Shown: one piece after another, positions 11,141 through 23,115 of the stretch | Position numbering within the stretch: the first letter of the stretch is position 1 | How the letters are laid out: each line of letters starts with the position of its first letter | Assembly: GCA_021399445.1 (NCBI GenBank) | Contig: JAJTUQ010000004.1 | Location: 2,666,001-2,730,000 of the forward strand | DNA: 64,000 nucleotides | Direction: 5' to 3' | Source of the DNA: Xylogone sp. PMI_703 | Lineage: Eukaryota; Ascomycota; Leotiomycetes | Program-made: the position numbers and the translations under genes | The notes under the pieces: model-generated | Databases searched by the model: none | The model's input: the letters and a program-made list of their open reading frames with translations, nothing else | Told to the model about the DNA's origin: nothing

Positions 11141-12823
11141 TTAGAAAGCGGTGGACTTGCGCTTCTCCGCTGAGGTGAGAACAAGCATTGGAGCCTTGCG
11201 TCCGGCAGATTCGCCCTTCTTTCCTCCGTTCTTGAAGACGGCTGCGAAGCTTCCTCCGAGAGCATTACCCTCATCACCACTCACACTGGCCGTGGTGAAG
11301 TTGCTGTCAGTGCTTGCAATTGATTTGTTATCAATGGAATGCTCCTTTTGACGGGAAGATGGGCGGTCAGACCCAATGGCACCGTGAGCAGAAGCTCGAG
11401 AGCTTGCAGAGCCTGCTCGACCAGAAAGGCTTCCACTGCGGCCGCTGTCAGAATCGTTATCCGAGGCCAGGAAATTGGCTTCGCCCGTCTCAGACACAGG
11501 AGACATGCTACCAGAGCTGCTGCCTGGTGCCTTACGACGCTCCATTCCAGCGCGGACCAGATTGTGAACAGCACTGCGACGTTGTCTAGTAGCGAAGTTC
11601 TTGCTTCCCTCGAATTTCGTCGTGGGCTTGGCGACTAGTTCATCTAGAGATGGTGGTCCACGGGGTTGACGAACAGGGTGCTCACCAGCACGACCTTGTC
11701 CTGGACCAAATCCTGTAGCAGTGGGAGTCGAGGGGAATCCAGCGGTCTTGGGTATGCCCGGACTCTTGAGAGAATCCAGAGAAGAGACATCAGTAGCCAA
11801 GGCAATGGACGTTGCCTTGCGGTGTCCGCGGCGGAAAGCACCGGCAGATGGTGGTGGCAAAGGTGCGTGATCCTGGGGAGGAGATTGCGACTTCTTGGGC
11901 GGACTGACGCTCCTCGTGAACGTGGGCAGCTCCGACTGCGGTGGGGAAACTTGGAACCTAGGCGTACCGGGCTGTTGAGGTGGAGAGTAATTGGCAGGAG
12001 TCTGAGCCACCTGTTCAACATACTGGTTCTGCTGGGCACTCTGGTCCATAAAGTAGGTCTGCTGGCCGGTCATGGGATTGTAGTATGAGTAGATTCCAGG
12101 TTGAGCACCCATAACTGGAGTGATAATAGGTTGCATGCTGTTTCGAACCTGCTGCTGATAGAGGCCCATGTTCTGGGGTGTGACTGGAGGTGTAGCATAC
12201 TGCTGGTGCATCTGCTGGTTGCCCCCGCCTATGTTCATCGATTGGAATTGCTGGGCAGCTGCCTGGACGTTGATAAGCTGTTGCTGGAGACGTTGTTGCT
12301 GCTCTGCCAGGTACAGGTTGGTAACAACAAGTTGAGCATAAAGGTTGGGGTCCATCTGTTCTTGAGCGAGCTCATCAACACGAATCTCAGGTGGGGCAAG
12401 CACCTGTTCGGGAACAGAATACATGGGACCACCAGCGTTCATCTGGTCGTACGCATTCTGCTGCTGAGCAGCAAAGGTTGAAGTCTTTGGGGCTCCATAC
12501 GAGGCATTGCTGCTGGCATAGATGCTGCTCTCCAGTCCTGGCACACGGTGGTTCAACTGGGTCGGAGGGGCGGTGGAAGGGAAAGAGCTAGTGGTAGCTG
12601 ACTTCGGAGCGGTTCTTAGTCCTGCGAGAAGATGAGACCGAGAGGTGCGTGGAGTAGGAGCACCATTGTCGTGGACCTCACGGAGCTTGCTGGGCTCGAA
12701 CGAGAGGCGTTTGATGTTTGGTCCGTTTGCCCTGCGAGAGGCAAAGCCAGCGGTGGGCATTCCAAGCCCGTTGCTGGCAGGGAAGTTGTTGTAAGACATT
12801 TGAGCGAGACCGCCTGCGTCCAT
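11141..12823 (-). CDS. Gln/Pro/Ser-rich regulatory-type protein (560 aa)
   Basis: Single exon, from ATG at 12823 (MDAGGLAQMSYNNF) to TAA at 11141-11143. The open frame reaches 12910 but starts with TTG, so the first in-frame ATG is preferred; MSYNNF at 12799 is the next option. The N-terminus is basic. The centre has a Gln-rich helix (YLAEQQQRLQQQLINVQAA) followed by Gln/Pro-rich low-complexity sequence. The C-terminal half has a conserved-looking basic block (PPSLDELVAKPTTKFEGSK, then RQRRSAVHNLVRAGMERRK) and a Ser-rich region ending in KRKSTAF. Large intrinsically disordered proteins of this kind are common among fungal RNA-binding and signalling regulators, but I recognise no domain. No membrane segments or signal peptide. 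Confidence 0.78.
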   Translation of the reverse strand: MDAGGLAQMSYNNFPASNGLGMPTAGFASRRANGPNIKRLSFEPSKLREVHDNGAPTPRTSRSHLLAGLRTAPKSATTSSFPSTAPPTQLNHRVPGLESSIYASSNASYGAPKTSTFAAQQQNAYDQMNAGGPMYSVPEQVLAPPEIRVDELAQEQMDPNLYAQLVVTNLYLAEQQQRLQQQLINVQAAAQQFQSMNIGGGNQQMHQQYATPPVTPQNMGLYQQQVRNSMQPIITPVMGAQPGIYSYYNPMTGQQTYFMDQSAQQNQYVEQVAQTPANYSPPQQPGTPRFQVSPPQSELPTFTRSVSPPKKSQSPPQDHAPLPPPSAGAFRRGHRKATSIALATDVSSLDSLKSPGIPKTAGFPSTPTATGFGPGQGRAGEHPVRQPRGPPSLDELVAKPTTKFEGSKNFATRQRRSAVHNLVRAGMERRKAPGSSSGSMSPVSETGEANFLASDNDSDSGRSGSLSGRAGSASSRASAHGAIGSDRPSSRQKEHSIDNKSIASTDSNFTTASVSGDEGNALGGSFAAVFKNGGKKGESAGRKAPMLVLTSAEKRKSTAF

Positions 12824-15800
12824 ACTCAAAGATCGTAATACAAATGTAGAGGGGATCGAAAGCCGAGTGCGAGAAGATCTAGGTTGCGAAACCGGAACAG
12901 GATCTTCCAAACTGGGTGTTCAGAAGCGTGGTGCGATGAATGAATTGATGATTTACTCGATGACGAGCAGAGTAGTGAAAGTAGAAATTAGAGGAATTAG
13001 AGATTTTTGTTTTTGAAAGAATCGATCGACGTTGTGCGCTGAAACAGAGAGAATTATGCAGTATAGTTGGTAGAAATGCTAACGATGAGCAGAAGTAAGT
13101 CCTTGGTAGCGGGCCGAGGAAAAAAAGAGACTATCGAACGGTTTTCCAAGAGCTGTTTTGCTGACGAAAAGGGCGTTGGAGCACTTGCAGAAAGGGTTCG
13201 AGAGTTCGAGTTCGAATAGAAAATCGAAAAACGCGTGTTTTTTCGCCGGCAGAAGAGCAGGCACGAATTAAGAGGATGTGTGTGTTTGAAAAGATGAGTC
13301 TATGATGAGGGGCTTTAAAACCGAATGATCATATACAACAGATGTAGAAGTGCGTTGCTCTGCAAACCACCAGGAGCGATCGAGAGAGAAGTTGGGTGAT
13401 TGCAAATCAGAGTGTTGTGTTGGATGTTCTGCGTCGTTTCAAGACACGAAGCCGGGGCCGACTGAAATTTTTGGGTTCCAAAGGGCAACTGGAGGCGCGG
13501 CGGAAAGGTGACGCCAGGAACGGCACACGCGAGAAAAAAGGGTTTTAAAAATTAGCAGCGGTTGGATCAGGATCGGGCAAAAACTCAAAAAGACCTCTCT
13601 CGAAGCTTCAGAGAATGGACGGTGATAAATGCGACGGCGGCGACGACACGACAACGACAACGACCTGGCAAAAAGAGAAGGGGAGCGGTGTGTAAAGGGA
13701 GAAAGGAGGGAAAGAGAGGGAGAAGAGGAAGAGGGAGGATTGGGAAGAGCGAAAGGGGGAAAACCCGCTTGGGATTGGAAGACGGCGGCGGCGGGCTAAG
13801 CGGGAGCCCGATTGGGACTAGCGCAGAGTCCCCGGTAGGCGGCAGAATAATCAAATCACGAAGCGGCAATCCACGAACCACAGCGCCCCCATTGGCCACT
13901 GGTCATTGGTCACTAGCCCGCCAGTGCCGGTTGGGCTGGGGGAGCGAGGGAGCGAGGGAGAGCATCTGGGCAGTAAGGGAAAGGGGGATCTGGGAGTGCC
14001 CAGTGCCTGCTCACCATCATTGGTGCACTGGCTCGACTGGGCAGATGCTTCGATGCCCAGGTGCCACCATGGTGCTGTTAGTTCGTGATCATGATGACTG
14101 TACGGATGTATGGTAGAGATACGGTACAGCATTACAGTACGGTGCGGTACAGTACTTGGTGCCTGTTCTTTGCTGCTTCACACCCTCCATAAAAGGACTC
14201 AACTCGTGTGTTCGAGGAAGGACGGCACGGCACGCTCGAGGTTGCGATTGAGGTCAAGGTCGAGGTCGAGGTCGAGGGACTTGTCCTAGTGGTCGGATCG
14301 CGCTGCAGTGCTCAGTATGCTGGAGCTGATTGTGATTATTATGGTGCTGTTGCCGTACAGTTGCAGTCCAGTCCAGTGACCATTATTGCAGCGCTGTAAT
14401 ATCGTCCTGTGTAACTTTCTCCTCTCGCATCGCGGCTCTCGGCCCAGTCCGGTAGCAGACACAACCGCGGTGGTTCAGTCATCACTGTCATACAGTATCA
14501 TCCACCGCATCATAGGCCCGCCCTCTTTCTCTCGCCCAGAGCTCGTGTCCATCCTGTTTCCTGCTCCAATCGATAGTACCGTAGTAATAAAATACGAGAG
14601 AGTTGCAGTATGATGCTCCAGCTCACGAACGAAGGGACCGTACCGTAGCATCCCTTTCCGGGGCAGCAAAGCGGGTCAACCGTCTGGGTCAGGCACTGGG
14701 CTTCTGGCTTTCCACTGGGGGCCCAGCCTGGTCGTCTCTTTCTCCAGTCCAAGCGATCCCTCAAGAGTCGGCCTGCCTCTCTAGCCAATCACCACGGCTC
14801 CACGCCTGCTCGCCATCACCTCCACAGCGCCGACAACTCATCGAGCTCATCCACGAGCATCCAGAGGAGAGCATCCCCGACCTGCGCTCTTCATTGCACA
14901 GAAGCCAACCTCAGTCTTCCTTGCCACCCACCTCTCGACTGGCCCTACTGGTCATCGCCAACTCCACCCAGCGGTCACACGGAGAGCACGAGATCTTGGG
15001 GCTGACCACCACCCGGCAGAACGTGAGCGGGTGCAATTTCTGCGGCGCAACGATGATCGAGATGCGTGCTATGGAAGAAATTTTGCAAAGAGAGAGGAGC
15101 CCGGCAGGCCCAGCGAAGCCTAGAGGCCCCAGAGGCCCAGAGCGATCCGGCATCCCATGCAGCGTGCATCCAAGCGCCGTGCCCACTGCAGGTCGAGCAC
15201 CTTTCACTTTACTCGCATGCAACCTCGTCCACAGTAGCGTTGCCGCACCGCAACCCGGAGCACGCAGCCCAGCACGGCGGATTGGATGATGGACAGGTAG
15301 GATGGGTAGGATGGCCAACGAGCAAGCGACTCAGCGACTCACGACGGCAGCTCTTCTTGTGCTAATTGCGATGATCAGATGCTAATTCTGTACTGCACGG
15401 CCCTGTGAATTCTACGGATTCGATGATATATTTGACGGATTTGATGGATTCGATGATTCGATGGATTATGATGATGCTCTCGAGACAAGTGGGCGATCGA
15501 TGTTCGTGGGAAAGTGCGGGGCAGCGATATGCAGGAGATACGCACGGTCCGGAGCACCCAGCAAAGCGTCTTGGTTTGTTCATTCTGTCGTGGTCCCTCC
15601 GCAGCCAATGGTTCCCGCCAGATCCGCGCTTGATCAGCCTGCGCGCCTCCTGTCATTTCCTGCCCGGCCACTGGTCGCGCTATCGCTCCGTACCGACGAG
15701 CCAGTGGCCGCTTCTTCCTGCTCTATCTTGAGAGGAAAGCGGCTTGGCACGCAGTACGTTATTACTGACTGTATTGAATACTTTGGTACGTTGATACATT

Positions 15801-18064
15801 ATTGGTACCGTATGGAGCTAAGTAACAGCACAGCTTACTGGTCATCGTCGAGGCCTCCTACGCGCGTCTGTTTCGCAACGCTCTCTTTATGTGGTGCTGC
15901 CTCCTGTATCAGCATCATATTTCGCCTGGTAAAACAACAAGTCAACAACCGAGCGCTCGAGAAGGACAGAGTCGCATCTTGCCCTCAACTGTGACGAAAT
16001 CGTGTACGTACTTTCTGTAGAATGGGGTCTCTGGTGCCTTGCCAAGGGAGTGGAAACAGTGGAAACCGCGCAGAGATCGTATTGTTTGATTAGCCCGACC
16101 CGACGAACAGGGGCTCAGGGCGTCTCAAAATAGAACCAGAAACCAGAACCGTACCGTCGAACCTGGCGATCAGGGTAACAGCAGATTCGGGTTACCAGTC
16201 ACGAGGCTATCGTACCGCGGTTTCAATCTCAGCCTCACGAGCATCAGTACAGCATCGTGCCACTGCACACTTCAGTCCAGTACTGTGCCCTCTGGCCGCT
16301 CACACTCAAATTGCGCCATCTATCGGGATTTCCGTGGGCGCTCAGACAGGCTGCATTGTTCGAGTCAGCCTCCTTGGTGACAGCTTAGCTTCAACAGCGT
16401 TCCAGCGAGGACGGATGCACTGTATACACAGTAATACTGTATCAAGCCGACAGGAAAAGACAGCAGAGCAAGAAGTGTGAAGCTGGCTGCCCAGCAAACG
16501 GTACCTGGCAGATGTCCTGCCCCTGAACCCTTAGTCCTGACATAAGCTCGCGTCCCGTTGGAATGCGAAACCAGGAGTCAGCCATGTGCTGCTGCGAGAA
16601 ATGACGGACAGAACAGATCAGGAAATGAAGACACAGGGAAGTCTGCGAGCGTCACCGCAATACTTCCCTATATTGCTTCTCCTCGTCTAAACCTTCACAA
16701 CTTTGTTGCTGCCCAAGATGCCACTTGTGCCACTTCGCCATGGTCGCCTGTCTCAAGTTCTCCCAAGCGACGATGGTGAGACAGCCGAGCTCGGGTCTCG
16801 CGAGCCTCAGGAACCACGCTTGCCATACGACGGTGCAGTGCGATTACTGGTAACTATCCTCAAGCTATCCTCAATGCAAGCGAAGGGGCGGATCCTTCAC
16901 ACGAAGCTTTGTAGAAGCATCCGTGGCCTTGTCTGTCCTCAGTGTCCTGCCTTAGCATCGCTCCCGGCCGGTATCCATCAGCACTCTTTTGTTCCTGACA
17001 CAGACGTCCATCCACGTGGCAGCGGCATCACATGATTTGGCCCTATCCCCATGTGACATTAACGCACTCCGACCCAGGATCTAGACCCTCCAGCATAGGC
17101 CACCATAATGTACCTCCGTACCTGCATGTACGGTACTGTAAGTCAGCATTTAAGATTTCCTTACGAGGCAGAAGGCAGAGACCAGCAGTAGCCTTTGATT
17201 ACATGCGGAGTAATTATTACTGTACGTAAAGAGAAATCTGTTCTTCCGGGCCCAATCTTACAGGTACAATGGTACCTGTACGAAGTAAAAGGCCAAGCGG
17301 CAAACCTGCTGGCAATTTTCCAATCCTTTTTGCAATTTTTTTTCCTGTGCCCGATTCGGGAATCCAGATTCAATAGTTTCGTTCTTTGTTTCCCCACAGG
17401 ACCACTTATGCTTACATTGCTCACATCATCTGGGAAATGGTAAGTTGGTGCGAGGTACTTGTAAGTACTCTTTGTGTTACATTATTACGGAGTATCGTGA
17501 CCTCATGCATCTGATATCTCCGAGGTCTGTCAGTCAGCATTGTTTTTGTCTGACAATATGAGTTCGAAGAAGGTTGCTACATCGCTCTGGTTTCCCTTTT
17601 TCATTGTCGATTCTCTTTCCTGGGAAGTTCCTGGATTGAAGAATTCAGATGGCTTTCCTCTCGTTCTTCAAATTCTATACTTTGTTCATCTTGGGAAAAG
17701 TTGTCATTAGCAGGTTCCAGCCAGGTAATGGTCCCCTGATAGTATTCAGCTTTTACCTAGAGAGGTCCATATAGTATTCAACACTTTCATTGAATTTGTT
17801 ACGGATTTCTTTTTGGAACCGGTATTATCCAATATAATTAAATCAGACTCTCAAATGAATAAGTTAGAAGATATGAAATATAAACGCCACTTAACACTGG
17901 CTTGGGTTATTTACTCACTGCTTCCCACAGCTAATACCAGTGGATGTCGTTGTCGATATGCTCATGATGAATGTCAGGAATGAAGAACTCTCTCGGTCCT
18001 GAAACAAAAACATGCTCAAATTCAACTGTGTTCTGGAACTTCAATTAGCTTGTGTGATGCCAGA
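12824..18064. other. Long spacer without credible genes
   Basis: About 5.2 kb. The first 600 bp or so are probably the leader and promoter of the Q-rich gene. From about 13440 to 17300 the sequence is GC-rich with many open frames on both strands, but none shows consistent composition, motifs or splice structure. GTAC-containing words such as TACGGTAC and TACAGTAC recur, densest at about 14115-14160, 16140-16290 and 17105-17285. A GAGGTC/AAGGTC simple run lies at about 14245-14280. Confidence 0.6.
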
Positions 18065-18667
18065 TTAGAAGCTCGCCCAGCTCTTATCCATGCTCTCAAA
18101 CCCTTTTCTACTAAATCCTGACTAGTGGCTCTGCTCATAGACCTAATAACCATCGTACATTGTCCTTTTTGCTATGGCTTCTACGCTAGCTTCTACCGCA
18201 GTGCGAGCAGATTACTTCCCTGACCCCCTCTCGTAAACTATACCAGATCAGGGTTACAAATATACTTACCTTTTGACCACTGAGAGAAGGCTATATATAC
18301 CCTTCGGATTGAGCATTGAGTCGAAGACTTCCATCAGCATGAGATAGAAATCATTAAGGTGACCTGGCGTACCCCGACGGGCACATTGAAGAATCCTAAG
18401 GAGCGGCTGCCTTGCGTATAGTGGAAATTGATGTACCATGCCGTGGTAGTCAAACTTTCTGCATTCTTCCTCTTCCATGACCAGCTTTGGGGCAGAACAG
18501 CCGAGCTGTCCCAGGGTGCTTTCTCTCCACTCCCAGAGATGCTTCTCCCATGGCTGGTGCTGCTCCAGCATTGTGGAGAATGAGCCTGGTTCTGCGCCCA
18601 ATATTGAATTTGGAATATCGAATATGAGATGTGGTAGGAATTCCCATGGTGAATGGAAGGACGTCAA
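18065..18667 (-). CDS. Hypothetical protein, start uncertain
   Basis: The minus-strand frame from 18667 down to 18270 reads like real protein: SPWEFLPHLIFDIPNSILG, then HQPWEKHLWEWREST and a C-terminal LMLMEVFDSMLNP. A GTAAGT donor follows at 18269. Joining to an acceptor (TTTAGTAG) at 18108 gives a 43-nt last exon (18107-18065) ending ESMDKSWASF and a stop. There is no in-frame ATG before MLEQHQPW (about 18570). An ATG at 18680, in the overlapping frame, would need one frameshift. So this is either a short protein starting at MLEQ, a gene with an unseen first exon, or a decaying gene. An alternative 3' exon (FFIPDIHHEHIDNDIHWY, about 17940-17990) is possible. Family unknown. Confidence 0.4.
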
Positions 18668-19200
18668 GGTAATGTGACATGGGATTTATAGATGTGGCCT
18701 AGCTCGTTCAAGTTTGCTATGGTTGTGTAGATCAACTTAGTGAGGACAATTGACAATGAATCAATATTTCGAGCGTCTGTCGTTCTATCTAGCTATTGTT
18801 CCTTATATATACAGTGGAATTTACATATATGATGTCCCCTAATCTCTTCGGTCTTGAGCTCTTATTCAATAATTGATAGCTGGATTGGTAATTGAATTGC
18901 TAGTTTATCAACCGGAATACAATTAACTTTGATATATAATTAGCTTAGGCCCCCCTGCATACACAAAACGCTTTGCTGAAGTGAATCCCTTACAAAGAGG
19001 GAATAATTCTCTATATAATTGTGAATATGATGTCTGAGTATCCCTATGCTCATATTCACTTTTTTTACTTTTCCAACGGCTTGGGCATAAATATCTCTCT
19101 GTTCTCCTTACTCTACCTCCTATTTTCTCTTCTACATATCCCAACAATGGGGAGCACAATGTGGTGGTGCAAATCTGATAGAGCCTTCTACTAAGCTGGA
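18668..19200. other. AT-rich spacer
   Basis: AT-rich sequence between the hypothetical gene and the HNH remnant. No gene seen. Confidence 0.5.
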
Positions 19201-19203
19201 GTA

Positions 19204-19695
19204 GGTATCACAATCGCTTGATACAGATGCAGGGAGATGCACCTTTTCCGCGACAAGGCTCGTGATAATAACCGTTATATACTCTCTGGATACGTTGACT
19301 CGTTCGACGTAGCGTATATTTTCCCCTTCTACCTTTCCAGGGAGAAGCATCTTTCCCGCCGTGAGCATCTATACAAGATGCTAGGAATGTTCTGGCCGCA
19401 GGATACTATCAAAAGTTGGAAGGCCGAAATATTTGGTGACAATGGAGACCCCAATGGGGAGACATGCGCAAACTTGATTTGTCTACAACCGGACTTACAT
19501 AGAGCTTGGGAAAGGGGCAGGTTTGCTTTATATCCTGTGTCGCTATCCAATGACGGCAAAACTTTAACTATTCAATTCTTCTGACAGGAGAAGCATTCGG
19601 GAGACGAGAATCCAATCATACCTGCTCATCACCAGTTATATAGATGTGGCCTTCATCTTTCCTATTTGCTCCGTGAACACACGGTCATCAGATAG
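19204..19695 (+). pseudogene. Decayed fungal HNH-type endonuclease
   Basis: The plus frame 19237-19584 matches the fungal HNH_2-like layout: an Arg/Asp-rich lead-in, SGYVDSFDVAYIFPFYL where the HNH core belongs, a WK-containing spacer, then NLICLQPDLHRAWERGRFAL and a beta segment ending QFF. Key positions are altered. The Cys expected in RC.LTG is Tyr (RYILSG) and the first catalytic His of AH.IPF is Tyr (AYIFPF). An in-frame TGA at 19582-19584 sits where Trp (TGG) is usual, and the frame continues as QEKHSGDENPIIPAHH to a TAG near 19695. All three differences are single C:G-to-T:A changes, which resembles RIP damage. No functional product is expected. Confidence 0.6.
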
Positions 19696-19775
19696 TGGAG
19701 GTATAGAAGACAATAACTCACGGAGTTGGCTTCCCCCCGTCTCTTCTGGTCCACCTTGATAAAGGCCCTCATTTA

Positions 19776-20015
19776 TTGGTCATATCTCAGCGACAAGTAG
19801 CAAGTTATCACCCGAGCGAGAATTCGCAACAGGTTGAGTGGGTTACCCAATTTCTTAGATCTCAGTTGAAAATACCGTATGATCAAATCTACTTTCATAT
19901 TCACTATGAAAATTTGATTTGGAAGCGGACTCCCTGGCAAGGGATTTTTGATTTTTTAAATGAAGTTATTACTGATACTCCTTTTTTATTTTCTTTAGAC
20001 CTGAGGGACGATTGA
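19776..20015 (+). pseudogene. Orphan coding-like fragment
   Basis: An open frame containing WVTQFLRSQLKIPYDQ and LIWKRTPWQGIFDFLNEVI looks protein-like. It starts without an ATG context and has no recognisable domain. It lies just downstream of the broken HNH frame and could be part of the same decayed gene or of another one. Confidence 0.25.
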
Positions 20016-21676
20016 CCCGCTGGGTTTCTGCAAGGACTGCCGTGTCCTAACATCATCATCTTTCTAAGGCATATGATTCACTGCCGCTGTTATAATGTGA
20101 ACAGAAAACTGGAAACTAAATGAGAGAGAAAATGGTGCTAAAGAAAGCTATTTATCTTGTCTTTAACCTTTCCCGCGATACCCACAATGTCCGAATCTCA
20201 GACGTTTACCTATTACCCGGACAGGTGATGGATAAACATGCAGAAAAGACAGCAAAATACGCATTGCCAAATGCTTCTATGGATGCAACTGAAGGTGTGA
20301 TTAGCTGAAGAGCCCCTTACAGCAGAGTTAGGTCATATTCCAATCTGGCTCGGACATAGCATACCTCCAGGGGGCCATCGGAGACCCCTTGGCTACTCAA
20401 AAAGACAACTCTACACATCAATCAACAGTCTAATACCAGTGCCGAACACGAATTAAAAGAACAAGAAAAAGACTATATCAATAGCAAGGCTTGCGTATGC
20501 TGCGTGTTTACATATAACGAATACTGCCGATGCCCAGAGCTTGCAAGATCATATCCTAGGCCTATAACGAGCGGCAGTTTATGCCAGATACGGTGATATG
20601 TTGCGGGAATACGTCGCCAACTAAAAACAGAGGCAGAAAGATACAAAGTAGATGGATGTGCGGATCTTCATTCTGTACACACAATCTGAAACTTCGGATG
20701 ATTGTGTCATGCCAAACCAACCTGGGCTTGTTGATGCGTCTTGCTGGGACTCATATTGTGGTTTGTAGCTGTGGAAACGTTTCAGCATCTTCAATTGGTA
20801 TGCATTATACAGCCATTCATTGAAATAGTTCACTAAGCAACTGAAAGAGTGCAGCTACTTCTTGATATCAATTGGTCACTGAGGTCAGAGACGGTTTTTA
20901 AATATCTTCACAAAAACAAGCCAAATGATATGATGGCTTGAGAGCACAGGTTCGAACAGCCGGGCTTAACCTTAACGACGAGGAGCAAAGACTTAGAGCT
21001 GCCGAGTTGGTCCTTGCAGTTGCGTTGTATTATAGTGCATAGTAACGATCTGCCGGCGCAGCTCGTGATCTGAAGTTCCTATTTTGGGACTAGGGAGGAG
21101 CTGGCCTAGAAACCTCACCACAACGTCAAACCTGATTCAGCGCAGTACCAATAACCACAGTATCTACGACCATGGATCTTCGAGACGCTATACCAGACTG
21201 ATGTCCCTCTGATATCAGCGTCCAAGATTACATATCAGCACTATCTGCTGCTTCGTGTCCTGTGCAAGATCCAGAGAGGAATACAATTCAACCCGGAAGG
21301 TTGAAGTCCCAGAGACTCAGGAGCAGTGGCGAGCAGACGTTGCTAGACGCGACCTTCAATACCTTAGCATTTATGACATCGACAAATTCAAATCCAGGTC
21401 GAAGATTATTCAATACTCATCAATCTATTCGATTGTAGGCCATGCCAAAGAGGAAAGGCTATTCTAACTTTGCTCAAAGATTCATCTAAGCTGGGCTTTT
21501 TTTCTCATTTTGTTAGAATTGGGATTTTCTCCTAAGAATTGTAACAACTAGTCCAATAGCCCAATAAAGTCTTCACCATATTTGATCTTTTGTGAAAGCA
21601 ATAGCGCAATTGTAAACTGACAGCATATTTACCTACTTAATGCAAAACTTGATATGGCATTTGTGATCACGACAGG
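20016..21676. other. Spacer without recognisable genes
   Basis: AT-rich. Small open frames at 20120-20308, 20581-20823 and 21255-21467 show no motifs. This is probably degraded sequence plus the 3' flank of the fumarylacetoacetase. Confidence 0.5.
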
Positions 21677-23115
21677 CTAATTTGCAGCAAGAACCTGGCC
21701 TGTGCAAGCTCCAAATCCTACGTTCCCCTGCCCATCTGGGCCTTTTAGCTGGGCAGTAAACTCTACAATGTCTCCATCTTCAAGATAGTACCTGTTTGCA
21801 TTCTTAGACGAAGAGATTGCCTCAATCTCATACGGAACTGTTCCGTGTTGCGTCATTTCAAGAAAGCAACCCCGTTCTCTTAGCGGTTCACTGGATACAG
21901 TACCGGTGGCAATCAGATCTCCTGTCCGTAGCGGACAACCACCACGAGTGTGATGGGCGATCATTTGTGCCAATGAGAATATTACATTATTAGTATTAGC
22001 CGTTGACACATAGTATTTTTCGGAATTTGCTACCCCTATTAGCTTTTGGTTTGAATAAGCTGAATTTTTGGTTCCTGACCTTCAAGCGTTACCTTAACAG
22101 GAATATCATATACCGACTCCTTCTTTTCTTGAACTAAATATGGCAAGAGTTCACGATCCTACAAATTAGCTATATTTCAACTGAAGAGTAATAGTTCCAT
22201 AATGACTTACTGGCAATTTCGGCGCAGTTCGGAATGGCTCTAAGGCGTCGAGCGGGACGACCCAGGGGGATATTGTTGTACAAAAGTTCTTACCATTGAA
22301 CGGCCCTAATAACGACGATTCCCAGAATTGAATATCTCTAGCTGACCAGTCATTCATCAGGACGACACCGAAAATATGATCCTCTGCATTATTGACATCG
22401 ATTGCGTCCCCCATTTTATTACTTTGTCCAATTAGGCAAGCAAATTCAACTTCAAAGTCGAGTTTCTGGCAAGGACCAGACTGTGGCTTCCCATCGATCA
22501 CGTATTGGCCTTTGGGTCTGTGGAATGGCGTGCCTGATACAACCACCGAGGACGCACGACCGTGATATGCTATGGGCAGGCCAAAAAAGCTGGGAACAAT
22601 TTCTTCGAGAGTCTTTCCCGGCCTAGCAATGGACGCACTCTATCATTTTATAATGTATTAAGTAAACATGTTAGAGGATCATCAAGTGCCGTACGTACAT
22701 TTTGTGCATGGGCAAGTCCTATGAAAAAATCCGTGTAGTCACCGATTACCATAGGCAGATGCATGGTAATTGTGCTTAGCGGAATAAGTGATCGATTTCG
22801 TCGATCCTGGTTGTCACGCAAGATATTCCCAAGCTTTGTATCTTTCTCGAGGATCTGCTGAAGCCGTTTTCTAACTTCACGGTGAACATCCTTTCCAAGA
22901 GCGGCGTATGGGTTCAAGGTCGGTTCTTGTAATGTGGTAGTTACGAAATTGAGGTCATTGAAGACTCCATCCTGAGCCAATACCTTTAAATCTAGCGCAA
23001 ATTCACCAATAGCTGTACCAATGCGCGGTCCCGATCCATTGGCGCTGAACACACCGTAAGGGAGATTTCGGAGAGAAAAGTCGGAGTCTTCTTTTACTGG
23101 TATCCAGGAAGCCAT
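21677..23115 (-). CDS. Fumarylacetoacetase (fumarylacetoacetate hydrolase, 425 aa)
   Basis: Four exons: 23115-22699, 22639-22211, 22158-22080 and 22029-21677. The introns are 59, 52 and 50 nt. The first two are GTACGT and GTAAGT. The third has a weak GTCAGG donor but is the only choice that keeps the frame and removes three stops. The enzyme hydrolyses fumarylacetoacetate to fumarate and acetoacetate, the last step of Tyr/Phe/homogentisate breakdown. Motifs: GDYTDFF (metal Asp near residue 126), catalytic-type His near 136, GLPIAYHGRASSVVVSGTP with RPKGQ, MNDWSARDIQFWE, and HHTRGGCPLRTGDLIATGT near the C-terminus. Length matches the family (about 420). It lies divergent from the Zn2Cys6 gene at 23876, which may regulate it. 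No homogentisate dioxygenase or maleylacetoacetate isomerase is nearby, so it may be a second copy outside the usual cluster. Confidence 0.9.

Noticed and set aside
13562..14116. 184-codon plus-strand frame in GC-rich spacer
   Set aside because: Strongly Arg/Gly/Lys-biased by composition, overlapping frames on the other strand are equally open, no motif or splice structure.
20940..20970. GGTTCGAA resembling a tRNA T-loop
   Set aside because: No acceptor stem or A-box at the right distance.
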